Assembly: GCA_037349315.1 (NCBI GenBank)
Contig: JBAIAC010000608.1
Location: forward strand, 186,001-250,000
Direction: 5' to 3'
Source of the DNA: Chelydra serpentina
Taxonomy: Eukaryota > Chordata > Testudines > Chelydridae
DNA length: 64,000 bases
Position 1 is the first letter of the stretch. The number at the start of each line of letters is the position of its first letter. Position numbers and translations under genes: made by a program. Below the pieces are notes generated by a model. The model had not been told where the DNA came from, did not search any database, and was given only the letters and a program-made list of their open reading frames with translations. Shown here one piece after another: positions 46,024 through 57,409 of this stretch.

Positions 46024-46224
46024 CAGGGCTGAGTCCCCACAGGGCTGTTTCGGGGCCTCCAGTCCCCCACCCCAGGACAGAGGGGGCAGTAACCTCACAT
46101 CACCCCTTTGTGACTCCCAGGGGCCCTACAGGGACAGCAGCTCCATGCTGGGCTCTTGGGCCCCCCAAAGCACCTGGGGGGAGGGGGCGGTTCAACTCCC
46201 ATGTCAGGGGGCTCCTGCTGCCTG
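46013..46224. other. no recognisable feature
   Basis: GC-rich junction sequence between the truncated provirus and a minisatellite. Confidence 0.4.
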
Positions 46225-46239
46225 GAGGTGACCAGATGC

Positions 46240-46575
46240 TCACAGCCCCTCCCCCTCACACTGACACCCCCATGGACCCTCCCCCTCACAGCCCCTCCCC
46301 TCACACTGACACCCCCATGGACCCTCCCCCTCACAGCCCCTCCCCCTCACACTGACACCCCCATGGACCCTCCCCCTCACAGCCCCTCCCCTCACAGACA
46401 CTCCATAGCCCTCCCCCTCACAGCCCCTCCCCCTCACACTGACACCCCCATGGACCCTCCCCCTCACAGCCCCTCCCCTCACACAGACACCCCCATGGAC
46501 TCTCCCCATCACAGCCCCTCCCCCTCACACTGACACCCCCATGGACCCTCCCCCTCACAGCCCCTCCCTTCACAC
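46240..46575. repeat. minisatellite, about 45-46 bp unit
   Basis: Units of 'cactgacacccccatggacc' with 'ctccccctcacagcccctcc'. 'catgg' falls at 46271, 46316 and 46362 and continues to about 46545. About seven units. Confidence 0.9.
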
Positions 46576-47093
46576 ACGCAGGGACTTGTTCACTGGGCTC
46601 TGACATTACAAACCCAGGGGGGAGGTTTCTGAGGATTTACTCCCTGAGCCCCTCCCCCTCTCACCGCTCCCCTGAGTGCAGAGGGGCTGGGCTCAGGCAG
46701 CCAGTTTCACCCAGGGATTTCCCAGCCCAGGCCCCCGAGTCTCCTCTGCCCGTATCTACCAGTGACACTGCGCGTGGGCGGCGGCTACAAGGGGCTCGGG
46801 GAGGCTGAACCTCCCCAAACGGGGCAAGAAATGCTGGTGGGACGCACCCGCCTTGGAGGGGGGCTGGGCCGCTGCCTTGGGACAGACCCTCCCGAGGAGT
46901 GGGGGAGCCACCGGCACTCAGACCTCACGCACAGGCCTGGCTCTCGCCTTCAGCCCAGGCAGCCAGAGGGGCCGGGGAGCTCCCTGGCAGTCCCACACCT
47001 CAGCCACCTCTTGCCTCATGGCCTCGGCTCCTGGCGCTCTGCTGGTCGCCCCGTCGCTTGAAGGCCCAGAGCAATAAGAAACAAGCACCAGCC

Positions 47094-47165
47094 TAGCAGA
47101 GGATGGTTTCGATCCACCGACCTCTGGGTTATGGGCCCAGCACGCTGCCGCTGCGCCACTCTGCT
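47094..47165 (-). tRNA. initiator tRNA-Met(CAT)
   Basis: 72 nt. AGCAGAG/CTCTGCT acceptor, GGGCCCATAACCC anticodon arm, ATCGAAA T loop, D loop GCAGCGGCAGCG. One T-stem pair is a wobble (GGTGG/CCATC). Likely functional. Confidence 0.9.
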
Positions 47166-47366
47166 GGGTCTCTGCCTCCAGCATCCAGCACCCAGCCTCC
47201 AGCATCCACACTAGCGCATTGCGAGCGCTGGCGCTGGCCAGCAGAGATCTCAGCCACAATGCCCCAGATGGGCAAACGCTGTGGGCTCCTGAAGCCTCTG
47301 CCCCCCTATGGATGTGGGCTTTTGTTCTTCCCTTGCTCTTTCTCAGCAGGGGAAGGAAAGTAGCTC

Positions 47367-47456
47367 TCCTTCAAGCTGGAGTCACAAGGGCGAGGTAAGG
47401 ATGCCTTCCTGGGAGCCGGCTCCAGTTCTTTGCTCTACCAGCCGACCCACCGACGA
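47367..47456 (-). pseudogene. tRNA-Tyr pseudogene, intron-containing
   Basis: Inverted-duplicate partner of 10741-10830 with the same decayed anticodon (GGA) and acceptor, so decay preceded the duplication. Confidence 0.65.
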
Positions 47457-47565
47457 GCTGCCACCACTTTCTCCAGGTTCGCCCAGCGGTGTGTGCCAGG
47501 GCGAGCGCCAGCCAAGCGGATGGAGTTTGAAGGGAAGGGGCAGAAACCTGAAAAAGAGTGAGAGA

Positions 47566-47638
47566 GTTTCTGTGGTGTTGTGGTTATCATGTTTGCCTAA
47601 CATGCAAAAGGCCCCTGGTTCGAAACCAGGCAGAAACA
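47566..47638 (+). tRNA. tRNA-Val(AAC)
   Basis: 73 nt. Acceptor GTTTCTG/CAGAAAC is fully paired apart from one wobble, loop CCTAACA gives AAC, T arm CTGGTTCGAAACCAG, discriminator A. Duplicate of 10567-10639. Likely functional. Confidence 0.92.
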
Positions 47639-48373
47639 TGATGGCTTCCTTTTCCCTAGCTGTCCAGCAAGACACTCCTCCATCTGCCACTGGCCTGTCC
47701 CTGGGATAACCCCAACCCCTGCAGGACAGGGAAAACTGCAGGATCTTGGCCGGTCACCTCTTGGAGCCTTGTGGCTTGGCCTCCTCTGCCCTTGGAGGTT
47801 GGCCTGCAGAGCCCAGCTCTTCCCATTTGCCAAAGGAGGAAGTGAGGTGGGAATGGGGCAAAAGAGGAAGGTCGTGCTGAGGAAGGCAGGGCAGAAGCAA
47901 AGCGGCTCAGTGGGGTTAGTCGAGCGCCACCGTTCGTTCTGCCAAAGCCTGGGGTGATGCGTTTGGCTGCTGGGAGGTAGAATCCTGTGCCTGCCCCTCG
48001 GCTTCCCAGGGGTGGCTACTTGCAGCCCAGGAGAAGCAGCGGGGTTCTGGGTGGAAGGAAAAGTAGCCGTGGGGAGTCCCAGTGGGCTCCTTTCTGGCAA
48101 GATGTTTTTCTGTGTTGGGCTTGGGAGTTGCCTGTGAGCCGGGGGTGGACTTGTTCCCGTGGGAACCGCTGCTCCTGTCTCCCGACCTGGGGGCGCCAGT
48201 GACAGCTTGGGAGGGGGCAGGTGCTGGCTTGAGTGACTGGGATCCAGGAGGCCCCAGCCTGCTCCTCCGGGGCCAAGGCCACTGCTAGTCTCCTGCCTTG
48301 TGACATCAGGATTTCAATCTCCCCAGCATGAGCTGTGGCACGTGTATTAACCCTTCTTGGGGGGCCTGGTCGC

Positions 48374-48446
48374 TGCCAAGTAGCTCAGTGGGGAGTGGAT
48401 GAGATTGAAGATCTGAAGGTTTCTGGCTGGATGCCAGGCTCTAGCT
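48374..48446 (+). pseudogene. tRNA-Phe(GAA) pseudogene
   Basis: 'GTAGCTCAGTGGGGAG' and 'TGAGATTGAAGATCTGAAGG' (loop with GAA) are tRNA-Phe. The T loop CTGGATG and the acceptor strands have decayed. The B box is lost. Confidence 0.65.
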
Positions 48447-49537
48447 CACCCCTTCCCCCTGGGCCTGTCGTGCTGGGCTTTCTCCTGGGTGTGCAGCTGT
48501 GCCCTGAACTCACGAGTTTCCCTCATTTCAGAGGCAACACGTGCAGAGGGCGGGATGTGGGGCCATGTGCCCCACCTGGGTTAGCATCCCGGCTACAGCA
48601 TGGGGTGCTGCCAGGCTCCCTCCCTGCACAGCAGCGGCTGGAGGGGGGAGGGGAGCGGGGCTGCCTTTGCTGCTTCCTCTCCCTGCATTGTTCACTCCTG
48701 GGAGGGGTGTTGATGGTAAGGGGGTGGGGCTGAACCTTGAAATTGTGCCCTCCTGCCCCCCCGCCCCCGGCTTTCAGCAGAGACCAGTCGTCTGTGCCTG
48801 GTGTCCAGCTCCTCAGCCAGTGGATAATGTGGGATTCTGCTCCGGAGTGGCCGGCCCTGACTTTCTTTCTCAGGAAGGGGAGGAAAAAGGAATCTCTTCT
48901 CAAACCCCCAGTCCCACCGCTGACCGAGGGGTGACTTTCTAAGCTCCCGCCACAGTGGAGGATTTAGCGTTAGTGGAGCTCTGTGCGCATAAACATTCCC
49001 CATTCATCCCAGCCCTGGTATGTCTCCAGTCGCCGCTGTCCCCTGGCAGCAGCAAAGGAAGTTTCCCACCATCCAGGAGACCCCAGCCTGGAGTAAAGTC
49101 AGCTTCAGGCTTCTCCCCTCTCCCTTCTTGGAAGCCAGTTCATGTTTGTACCATGAGTTACAGCAGCCGAACCCCCCGAGTCTGGCTTAATGTCACAAGG
49201 TCCCAGTGTCTCCATGGAAGACAATTTGTTAAATCCCAGATGAGTGGAGTTAAATCGGTTCTCAGCCTGAGTCCTTTGCTCTTAATCCTGAGTATATTGT
49301 CCCACCACGGGGCCATTTCCCGCCTCTCTTTCAGACAGAAGCACAATTTTCTTTGCACAGACCCAGGAACAGCGAGATCTGTCTCTGTCCCTTGTGCAAA
49401 GCTGAAATCCCTCAGCGTGCTGGAATTTAAGTGATGGAAGCATCAATCCCTGGCCGGGTGGGGGCTGAGGCTGGTGCTCAAGTCACAGCAGCTACCAGGC
49501 AAAAGACAGGCTCCCACGTCACTGGAGAGAGCAAGAC
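48447..49537. other. no recognisable feature
   Basis: Intergenic. Open frames of 100-159 codons lack domains. Confidence 0.4.
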
Positions 49538-49945
49538 TGCTCCCTACGAAGCCAGTCAGGACTCTGGAGGAGCCTCCTCGCTGAGCCGACTGTCTCCAGG
49601 GCAAGAAGCTTCCCCAGCTTCCACCTTCCTGGGTGTGACCCCGGAGCATTCAGCATCCCCTTCTTCACCGAAGGGAGTCCACACAATCGGGGCTCGTGGG
49701 GAAGCCAGAGGGCCCTGCCCCCAACTCCACCGTCAGACGTGACTCTCAGCCAGCCAGTAAAACAGAAGGTTTATTACACAACAGGAACAGGGTCTAAACC
49801 AGAGCTTGTAGGTACAGAGAACAGGACCCCTCAGTCAGGTCCATCTTGGGGGGTGGGGAGGCCAGAGCCCATCTGGACCTCCCTCCATATCCCCAGCCAG
49901 CTCCAAACTCTCCAGCCCCACCTCTGCCTTTGTCTCCTTCCCTGT
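49538..49945 (-). mobile_element. LTR fragment, minus orientation (inverted partner)
   Basis: Matches 50592-50985 in reverse ('ccctacgaagccagtcagga' against 'tcctgactggcttcgtaggg', and 'gagcttgtaggtacagagaa' against 'ttctctgtacctacaagctc'). AATAAA lies at 49775-49770 on the minus strand. It is truncated just before tRNA-Arg. Confidence 0.8.
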
Positions 49946-49966
49946 TTGGAGAGACTTTCCCCGTGT

Positions 49967-50039
49967 GACCGCGTGGCCTAATGGATCAGGCGTCTGACTT
50001 CGGATCAGATGATTGAGGGTTCGAGTCCCTTCGCAGTTG
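49967..50039 (+). tRNA. tRNA-Arg(TCG)
   Basis: 73 nt. GACCGCGTGGCCTAATGGAT, loop CTTCGGA gives TCG, T arm with GGTTCGAGTCC, discriminator G. The acceptor GACCGCG/CGCAGTT has one C-A mismatch and a wobble. The D loop has one change (ATCAGG for ATAAGG). Probably functional. Confidence 0.85.
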
Positions 50040-50319
50040 TGCTTTGTTCACTTTCCCCTTTGTGCTGAAAGTCCTGCTCCCTTCAGGGATGGAGCCCCTT
50101 CTTGGCGGCTCTGGCCAATGCTCTAGCTTCAGCTAGAGCCCTGGGAAGGAGGTTGTCAAGGTTCACTCTGAACTCTAGGGTACAGATGTGGGGACATGCA
50201 TGAAACACCCCCTAAGCTTATTTTTACCAGTTTAGGATAAAAACGTCCCCAAGGCACGTTTTTGTCCTTGAACGTTACGATGCCACCACCAAGTGATTTA
50301 AACAAACATTCAGGGTGGG
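50040..50319. other. no recognisable feature
   Basis: Spacer between tRNA-Arg and the plus-orientation LTR. Nothing recognised. Confidence 0.4.
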
Positions 50320-50998
50320 TGTAACGAAGTGGGACTGTTCCTAAAATTTCCTCTGAATACTGAGTGTGTGCCTCAGTTTCCCCTATGCCTCAGTTTCCCC
50401 TCTGCATTTCTTAAGTTTCTAGGTGGTGGGATAAGGGGTGTGATTTTTGCAAACCCCTAGAGGGCCAGTGTGATGACAGAGAATGGCCGACACCCTGTCT
50501 CCTGGCAACTGCTGGCCTGGGCCCCTTCCCTGAAAAGGTGCCGGCTGAAGGGTTTGGGGAACAAAGGGATCAGTGATCTCCTGGCCCGGGAAGGAGACAA
50601 AGGCAGAGGTGGGGCTGGACAGTTTGGAGCTGGCTGGGCACATGGAGAGAGGTCTAGATGGGCGTCTGGCCTCCCCACCCCCCAAGATGGACCTGACTGA
50701 GGGGTCCTGTTCTCTGTACCTACAAGCTCTGGTTTAGACCCTGTTCCTGTCATCTAATAAACCTCCTGGTTCACTGGCCAGCTGAGAGTCACGTCTGACT
50801 GTGGAGTTGGGGGGCAGGGCCCTCTGGCTTCCCCAGGAGCCCCGCTGGGTGAAGAAGGGGATGCTGAATGCTCCAGGGTCAGACCCAGGAAGGTCGAAGC
50901 TGGGGAAGCTTCTTGCCCTGGAGACAGTCGGCTCAGCGAGGAGGCTCCTCCAGAGTCCTGACTGGCTTCGTAGGGAGCAGTTCCAGAGCATCGCCCGA
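50320..50998 (+). mobile_element. LTR, plus orientation
   Basis: Starts TGTAACGAAGTGGGACTG, contains the 'gaatggccgacaccctgtct' and 'gacctgactgaggggtcctg' landmarks of a common turtle LTR, and has AATAAA at 50756-50761. Probably a solo LTR. The 3' end is uncertain because it merges into a 68-bp tandem repeat. Confidence 0.7.
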
Positions 50999-51004
50999 CA
51001 GGGG

Positions 51005-51345
51005 CATCGACAGAGCAGTGACTGGGGAGCTCAGGGCTGGGATAGGAGGGGCTGCGGGTCGGGAGTGAGGGGCACCGGCAGAGCGGTGACTGGGGAGCTC
51101 AGGGCTGGGATAGAAGGGGCTGCGGGTCGGGAGTGAGGGGCACCGGCAGAGCGGTGACTGGGGAGCTCAGGGCGGGATAGAAGGGGCTGCGGGTCGGGAG
51201 TGAGGGGCACCGGCAGAGCGGTGACTGGGGAGCTCAGGGCTGGGATAGAAGGGGCTGCGGGTCGGGAGTGAGGGGCACCGGCAGAGCGGTGACTGGGGAG
51301 CTCAGGGCTGGTACAGCAGGGGCTGCGGGTCGGGAGTGAGGGGCT
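51005..51345. repeat. 68-bp tandem repeat, about five units
   Basis: The marker 'gtgactggggagctcagggc' lies at 51018, 51086, 51154, 51221 and 51289, with 'ctgcgggtcgggagtgaggg' between. It links the LTR to the promoter-module fragment. Confidence 0.95.
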
Positions 51346-51605
51346 GAGACCCCCTCGGATTTTCCGCTGCCCCCGGCACTGGGGACCCCCCGCCCCGCCC
51401 CCTTTCTCCCTAGAGAGCCACGAGCCGCCCCCAGGGTCCCCCCTCCCCCCCCTGAGCAGGTCTCTGCGCCCCTCCCCCACCGCGCCCCATTGTCTCCCCC
51501 TCCCCCCATGGGCGGCTCTCACTGTGTGGGGGCTCGGGGGGGCTCTGGGTTCACTGGCCAGGGACTCTGGGGACTCGGTCCCAGGGAATCTCTGGGGGGC
51601 CCCTG
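51346..51605 (+). repeat. third copy of the promoter-like module (fragment)
   Basis: 'gctgagaccccctcggattt' through 'ggactctggggactcggtcc' and 'aggggcccctggctgggggt'-type text matches 39608-39905 in the same orientation and 35880-35710 in reverse. Confidence 0.85.
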
Positions 51606-54510
51606 GCTGGGGGTTGGGCTCTGGGGGGGTCTGGGGCCTATGGCTGGGGGTCTGGACTCTGGGGGGGTCTGGGGCCCCTGTCTGGGGGCCTGGGCTCTGG
51701 GGGGTGTTTGGGGGCCCTGGCTGGGGGTCTGGGCTCTGGGGGGAGTGTGGGGCCCCTGGATGGGGGTCTGGGCTCTGGGGGGCTCTGGGGCCCCTGCCTG
51801 GGGGTGTGGGCTCTGGGGGGGGGTCTGGGGCCCCTGGCTGGGGGTCTGGGCTCTGGGGGGGGTCTAGGGCCCCTGGTTGGGGGTCTGGGCTCTGGGGGGG
51901 TCTGGGGACCCTGGTTGGGGGTCTGGGCTCTGGGGGGGGGGGTCTGGGGCACCTGCCTGGGGGTCTGGGCTATGGGGGGGGTCTGGTGCCCCTGGATGGG
52001 TGTCTGGGCTCTGGGGGGGTGTCTGGGGCCCCTGGCTGCGGGTCTGGTCTCTGGGGGGAGTCTGGGGCCCCTGGCTGGCGGTCTGGGCTCTGGGGGGTAT
52101 CTGGGGCCCCTGGCTGGGGGTCTGGGCTCTGGGGGGGTCTGGGGCCCCTGGGTGTGGGTTCTGGGGCCCTGTCTGGGGGTCTGGGCTCTGGGGGGTGGTC
52201 TGGGGCCCCTGGCTGGGGGTCTGGGCTCTGGGGGGGGTCTGGGGCCCCTGGCTGGGGGTCTGGGCTCTGGGGGGGGGTCTGGGGCCCCTGGCTGGGGGGC
52301 TGGGCTCTGGGCGGGGACTGGCGCCCCTGGCTGGGGGGCAGTGCTCTGGGAGTATCTGGGGCCCCTGGCTGGGGGCTGGGCTCTGGAGGGGGCTGGGCTC
52401 TGGGGGGGGGCTGCGGCCCCTGGCTGGGGGGATGGGCTCTGGGGGTGGTCTGCGGCCCCTGGCTGGGGGTCTGGGGTCTGGGGGTGTCTGGGGCCCCTGG
52501 CTGGGGGTCTGGGGCCCCTGGCTGGGGGCTGGGCTCTGGGGGGGGGTCTGGGCTCCGGGGGGGGGGTCTGGGGCTCCTGGCAGGGGTATCTGGGTTCTGG
52601 GGGGGGTCTGGGGCCCCTGGCTGGCGGTCTGGGCTCTGGGGGGTGCTGGGGCCCCTAGCTGGGGGTCTGGGCTCTGGGGGGTGACTGGGGCCCCTGGCTG
52701 GTGGTCTGGGCTCTGGGGCGGGTCTGGGGCCCCTGGCTGGGGGTCTGGGCTCTGGGGGGTGTTTGGGGGCCCTGGCTGGGGGTCTGGGCTCTGGGGGGAG
52801 TGTGGGGCCCCTGGCTGGGGGTCTGGGCTCTGGGGGGGCTCTGGGGCCCCTGGCTGGGGGTGTGGGCTCTGGGGGGGGTCTGGGGCCCCTGGCTGGGGGG
52901 CTGGGCTCTGGGGCCCCTGGCTGGGGGTCTGGGCTCTGGGGGGGGTCTGGGGCCCCTGGCTGGGGGTCTGGGCTCTGGGGGGGGGTCTGGGGCTCCTGGC
53001 TGGGGGTCTGGGCTCTGGGGGGGGTCTGGGGCCCCTGGCTGGGGGTCTGGGCTCCGGGGGGGTATGGGCTCTGGGGGGGGTCTGGGGCCCATGGCTGGGG
53101 ATCTGGCCTCTGGGGGGGTCTGGGGCCCCTGGCTGGGCATCTGGGCTTGGGGGGGGTATGGGGCCCCTGGCTGGGGGCTGGGCTCTGGGGGGGGGTCTGG
53201 GGCCCGTGGCTGGGGTTCTGGGCTCTGGGGGCGGGTCTGGTGCCCCTGGCTGGGTGCTGGGCTCTGGGGGGGTCTGGGCTCTGGGGGGCGTCTGGGGCCC
53301 CTGGCTGGGGGGATGGTCTCTAGGGGGGGTCTGGGGCCCCTGGTTGGGGGGCTGGGCTCTGGGGGGTGTCTGGGGCCCCGGGCTGGGGGTCTGGGCTCTG
53401 GGGGGGGGTCTGGGGCCCCTGCCTGGGGGCTGGGCTCTGGGGGGTGGTCTGGGGTCCCAGGCTGGGGGTCTGGGGCCCCTGGCTGGGGGTCTGGGCTCTG
53501 GGGGGGTCTGGGGCCCCTGGCTGGGGGTCTGGGCTCTGGGGGGCGGGTTGGGGCCCCTGGCTGGGGGTTCTGGCGCCCCTGTCAGGGGGTCTGGGCTCTG
53601 GGGGGTGGTCTGTGGCCCCTGGGTGGGGTCTGGGCTCTGGGGGGGGCCTGGTGCCCCAGGCTGGGGGGCTGGGCTCTGGGGGGGGACTGGCGCCCCTGGC
53701 AGGGGGGCAGGGCTCTGGGGGTATCTGGAGCCCCTGGCTGGGGGTCTGGGCTCTGGGGGTGGTCTGGGGCCCCTGGCTAGGGGTCTGGGCTCTGGGGGGG
53801 GTCTTGGGCCCCTGGCTGGGGGTCTGGGCTCTGGGGGTGTCTGGGGCCCCTGGCTGGGGGTCTGGGCTCTGGGGGGGGTCTGGGGCCCCTGGCTCGGGCT
53901 CTGGGCTCTGGGGGGTTATGGGCTCTGGGGGGGGTCTGGGGCCCGTGGCTGGGGGTCTGGGCTCGGGGGGGGGGTAGGGGCCCCTGGCGGGGGGGCTGGG
54001 GCCCGTGGCTGGGGTTCTGGGCTCTGGGGGCGGGTCTGGTGCCCCTGGCTGGGTGCTGGGCTCTGCGGGGCGTCTGGGGCCCCTGGCTGGGGGGATGGTC
54101 TCTAGGGGGGGTCTGGGGCCCCTGGCTGGGAGGCTGCGCTCTGGGGGGTGTCTGGGGCCCCGGGCTGGGGGGCTGGGCTCTGGGGCGGGTCTGGGAACCC
54201 CGGCTGGGGGCTGGACTAAGGGGGGAGTCTGGGGCCCCTGGCTGGGGGTCTGGGCTCTGGGGGGGGTCTGGGGCTCCTGGCTGGGGGTCTGGGCTCTGGG
54301 GGGGGGGTCTGGGGCCCCTGGCTGGGGGTCTGGGCTCTGGGGGGGTCTGGGCTCTGGGGGGGGTCTGGGGCCCGTGGCTGGGGGTCTGGGCTCTGGGGGG
54401 GGTCTGGGGCCCCTGCCTGGGGGCTGGGCTCTGGGGGCAGTCTGGGGCTCCTGGCTGGGGGTGTGGGCTCTGGGGGGGGGTCTGGGGCCCCTGGCTGGGG
54501 GGCTGGGCAG
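51600..54510 (+). repeat. 39-bp G-run minisatellite, about 70 units
   Basis: Units of 'cccctggctgggggtctggg' with 'ctctgggggggtctgggg', mostly 37-40 bp with 39 typical. Each unit has at least four runs of three or more G separated by 3-4 nt, the sequence definition of a G-quadruplex. A 742-codon frame (51877-54105) runs through it only because 39 is divisible by three. Confidence 0.95.
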
Positions 54511-57409
54511 CTCCTGGGGGTGGGGCTCTGGCATAGCACGGGGGCGGGGCAGCTCCTCGGGGCGGTGCTCTGGCTCCATTGGGAGCCGGGGTCGGGGCAG
54601 CTCCTGGGGGCGGGGCTCTGGCTCCATTGGGAGCCGGGGGCGGGCAGCTCTTGGGGGCGGGGCTCTGGCACAGAGCGGGGACGGGGCAGCTCTTGGGGGC
54701 GGGGCTCTGGCACAGCCCGGGGGCGGGGCAGCGCCTGGGGGCGGGGCTCTGGCTCCATTGGGAGCCGGGGGCGGGGCATCTCCTGGGGGCGGGGCTCTGG
54801 CACAGCCCGGGGGCGGAAGAGCTCCTAGGGGCGGGGCTCTGGCTCCATTGGGAGCCGGGGGCGGGGCAGCTCCTGGGGGCGGGGCTCTGGCACAGAGCGG
54901 GGACGGGGCAGCTCATGGGGGTGGGGCTCTGGCATAGCACGGTGGCGGGGCAGCTCCTGGGGGCGGGACTCTGGCACAAAGCGGGGACGGGGCAGCTCCT
55001 GGGGGCGGGGCTCTGGCACAGGCCGGGAGCGGGGCAGCTCCTGGGGACGAGGCTCAGGGTCCATTGTGAGCCGGGGGCGGGGCACCGCATGGGGGCGGTG
55101 CTCTGGCACAGCCCGGGGGCGGGGCAGCTCCTGGGGGCGGGGCTCTGGCACAAAGCGGGGACGGGGCAGCTCCTGGGGGAGGGGCTCTGTCTCCATTGTG
55201 AGCCAGGGGCGGGGCAGCGCCTGGGGGCGGAGCTCTGGCTCAATTGTGAGCCGGGGGCGGGGCAGCGCCTGGGGGCGGAGCTCTGGCACAGCCCGGGGGC
55301 GTGGCAGCTCCTGGGGGCGGGGCCCCGTCACAGCGGGGCATCTCCTGGGGGCGGTGCTCTGGATCCATTGTGAGCCGGGGGCGGGGCAGCTCCTGGGGGC
55401 GGGGCTCTGGCTCCATTGGGAGCCGCGGGCGGGGCAGCTCTTGGGGGCGGGGCTCTGGCACAGAGCGGGGACGGGGCAGCTCCTGGGGGCGGGGCTATGG
55501 CACAGCCCGGGGGCGGGGCACCGCCTGGGGGCGGGGCTCTCGCTCCATTGGGAGCCCGGGGCGGGGCAGCTCCTGGGGGCGGGGCTCTGGCTCCATTGTG
55601 AGCCGCGGGCGGGGCAGCTCCTGGGGGCAGGGCTCTGGCACAGCCCGGGGGCGGGGCAGCTCCTGGGGGCGGGGCTCTGGCACAATGCGGGGACGGGGCA
55701 GCTCCTGGGGGCGGTGCTCTGGCTCCATTGTGAGCCAGGGGCGTGGTAGCTCCTGGGGGCGGGTTTCTGGCTCCATTGTGAGCCGGGGGCGGGGCAGCTC
55801 CTGGGGGCGGGGCTCTGGCTCCATTGGGAACCGGGGGCGGGGCAGCTCCTGGGGGCGGGGCTCTGGCTCCATTGGGAGCCGGGGTCGGGGCAGCTCCCGG
55901 GGGCGGGGCTCTGGCTCCATTGGGAGCCGGGGTCGGGGCAGCTCCTGGGGGCGGGGCTCTGGCTCCATTGGGAGCCGGGGGCCGGGCAGCTCTTGGGGGC
56001 GGGGCTCTGGCACAGAGCGGGGACGGGGCAGCTCCTGGGGGCGGGGATCTGGCACAGCCCGGGGGCGGGGCAGCGCCTCGGGGCGGGGCTCTGGCTCCAT
56101 TGGGAGCCGGGGGCGGGGCATCTCCTGGGGGCGGGGCTCTGGCACAGCCCGGGGGCGGGGCAGCTCCTCGGAGCGGGGCTCTGGCTCCATTGGGAGCCGG
56201 GGGCGGGGCAGCTCCTGGGGGCGGGGCTCTGGCACAGAGCGGGGACGGGGCAACTCCTGCGGGCGGGGCTCTGGCATAGCCGGGGGCGGGGCAGCTCCTG
56301 GGGGCGGGGCTCTGGCACAAAGCGGGGACGGGGCAGCTCCTGGGGGCGGGGCTCTGGCACAGGCCGCGAGCGGGGCAGCTCCCGGCGGGGCTCTGGCTCC
56401 ATTGGGAGCCGGGGACAGGGTAGCTCCTGGGGGCGGGGCTCTGGCACAGGTCGGGAGCAGGGCAGCTCATGGGGGCGAGGGTCAGGCTCCATTGTGAGCC
56501 GGGGGCGGGGCACCTCATGCGGGCGGGGCTCTGGCACAGCCCGGGGGCGGGGCAGCTCCTGGGGGCGGGGCTCTGGCACAGAGCGGGGACGGGGCAGCTC
56601 ATGGGGGTGGGGCTCTGGCATAGCACGGGGGCGGGGCAGCTCCTGGGAGCGGGACTCTGGCACAAAGCGGGGACGGGGCAGCTCCTGGGGGCGGGGCTCT
56701 GTCTCCATTCTGAGCCAGGGGCGGGGCCGCTCCTGGGGGCGGGGCTCGAGCTCCATTGTGAACCGGGGGCGGGGCAGCTCCTGGGGGCGGGGCTCTGGCT
56801 CCATTGGGAGCCGGGGTCGGGGCAGCTCCTGGGGGCGGGTCTCTGGCTCCATTGGGAGCCGGGGGCGGGGCAGCTCTTGGGGGCGGGGCTCTGGCACAGA
56901 GCGGGGACGGGGCAGCTCCTGGGTACGGGGCTCTGGCACAGAGCGGGGACGGGGCAGCTCCTGGGGGCGGGGCTCTGGCACAGCCCGGGGGCCTGGCATC
57001 TCCTGGGGGTGGTGCTCTGGCTCCATTGTGAGCCAGGGGCGGGGTAGCTCCTGGGGGCGGGTTTCTGGCTCCATTGTGAGCCGGGGGCGGGGCAGCTCCT
57101 GTGGGCGGGGCTCTGGCTCCATTGGGAACCGGGGGCGGGGCAGCTCCTGGGGGCGGGGCTCTGGCTCCATTGGGAGCCGGGGTCGGGGCAGCTCCTGGGG
57201 GCGGGGCTCTGGCTCCATTGGGAACCGGGGTCGGGGCAGCTCCTGCGGGCGGGGCTCTGGCACAGAGCGGGGACGGGGCAGCTCATGGGGGTGGGGCTCT
57301 GGCACAAAGCGGGGACGGGGTAGCTCCTGGGGGCGGGGCCCCGTCACAGCGGGGCATCTCCTGGGGGCGGTGCTCTGGCTCCATTGGGAGCCGGGGTCGG
57401 GGCAGCTCC

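Larger units (their letters stand above)
46640..47958. repeat. tRNA module, right copy of the inverted duplication
   Basis: Reverse-orientation copy of 10192-11563 over about 1.3 kb, carrying initiator tRNA-Met (minus), tRNA-Tyr pseudogene (minus) and tRNA-Val (plus). The separation of the two copies is about 35 kb. Confidence 0.85.

Noticed and set aside
51877..54105. 742-codon open frame rich in Trp, Gly, Leu, Pro
   Set aside because: It is the translation of the 39-bp minisatellite. It has a 13-residue period, no start context, no domain, and equally long frames in other registers.
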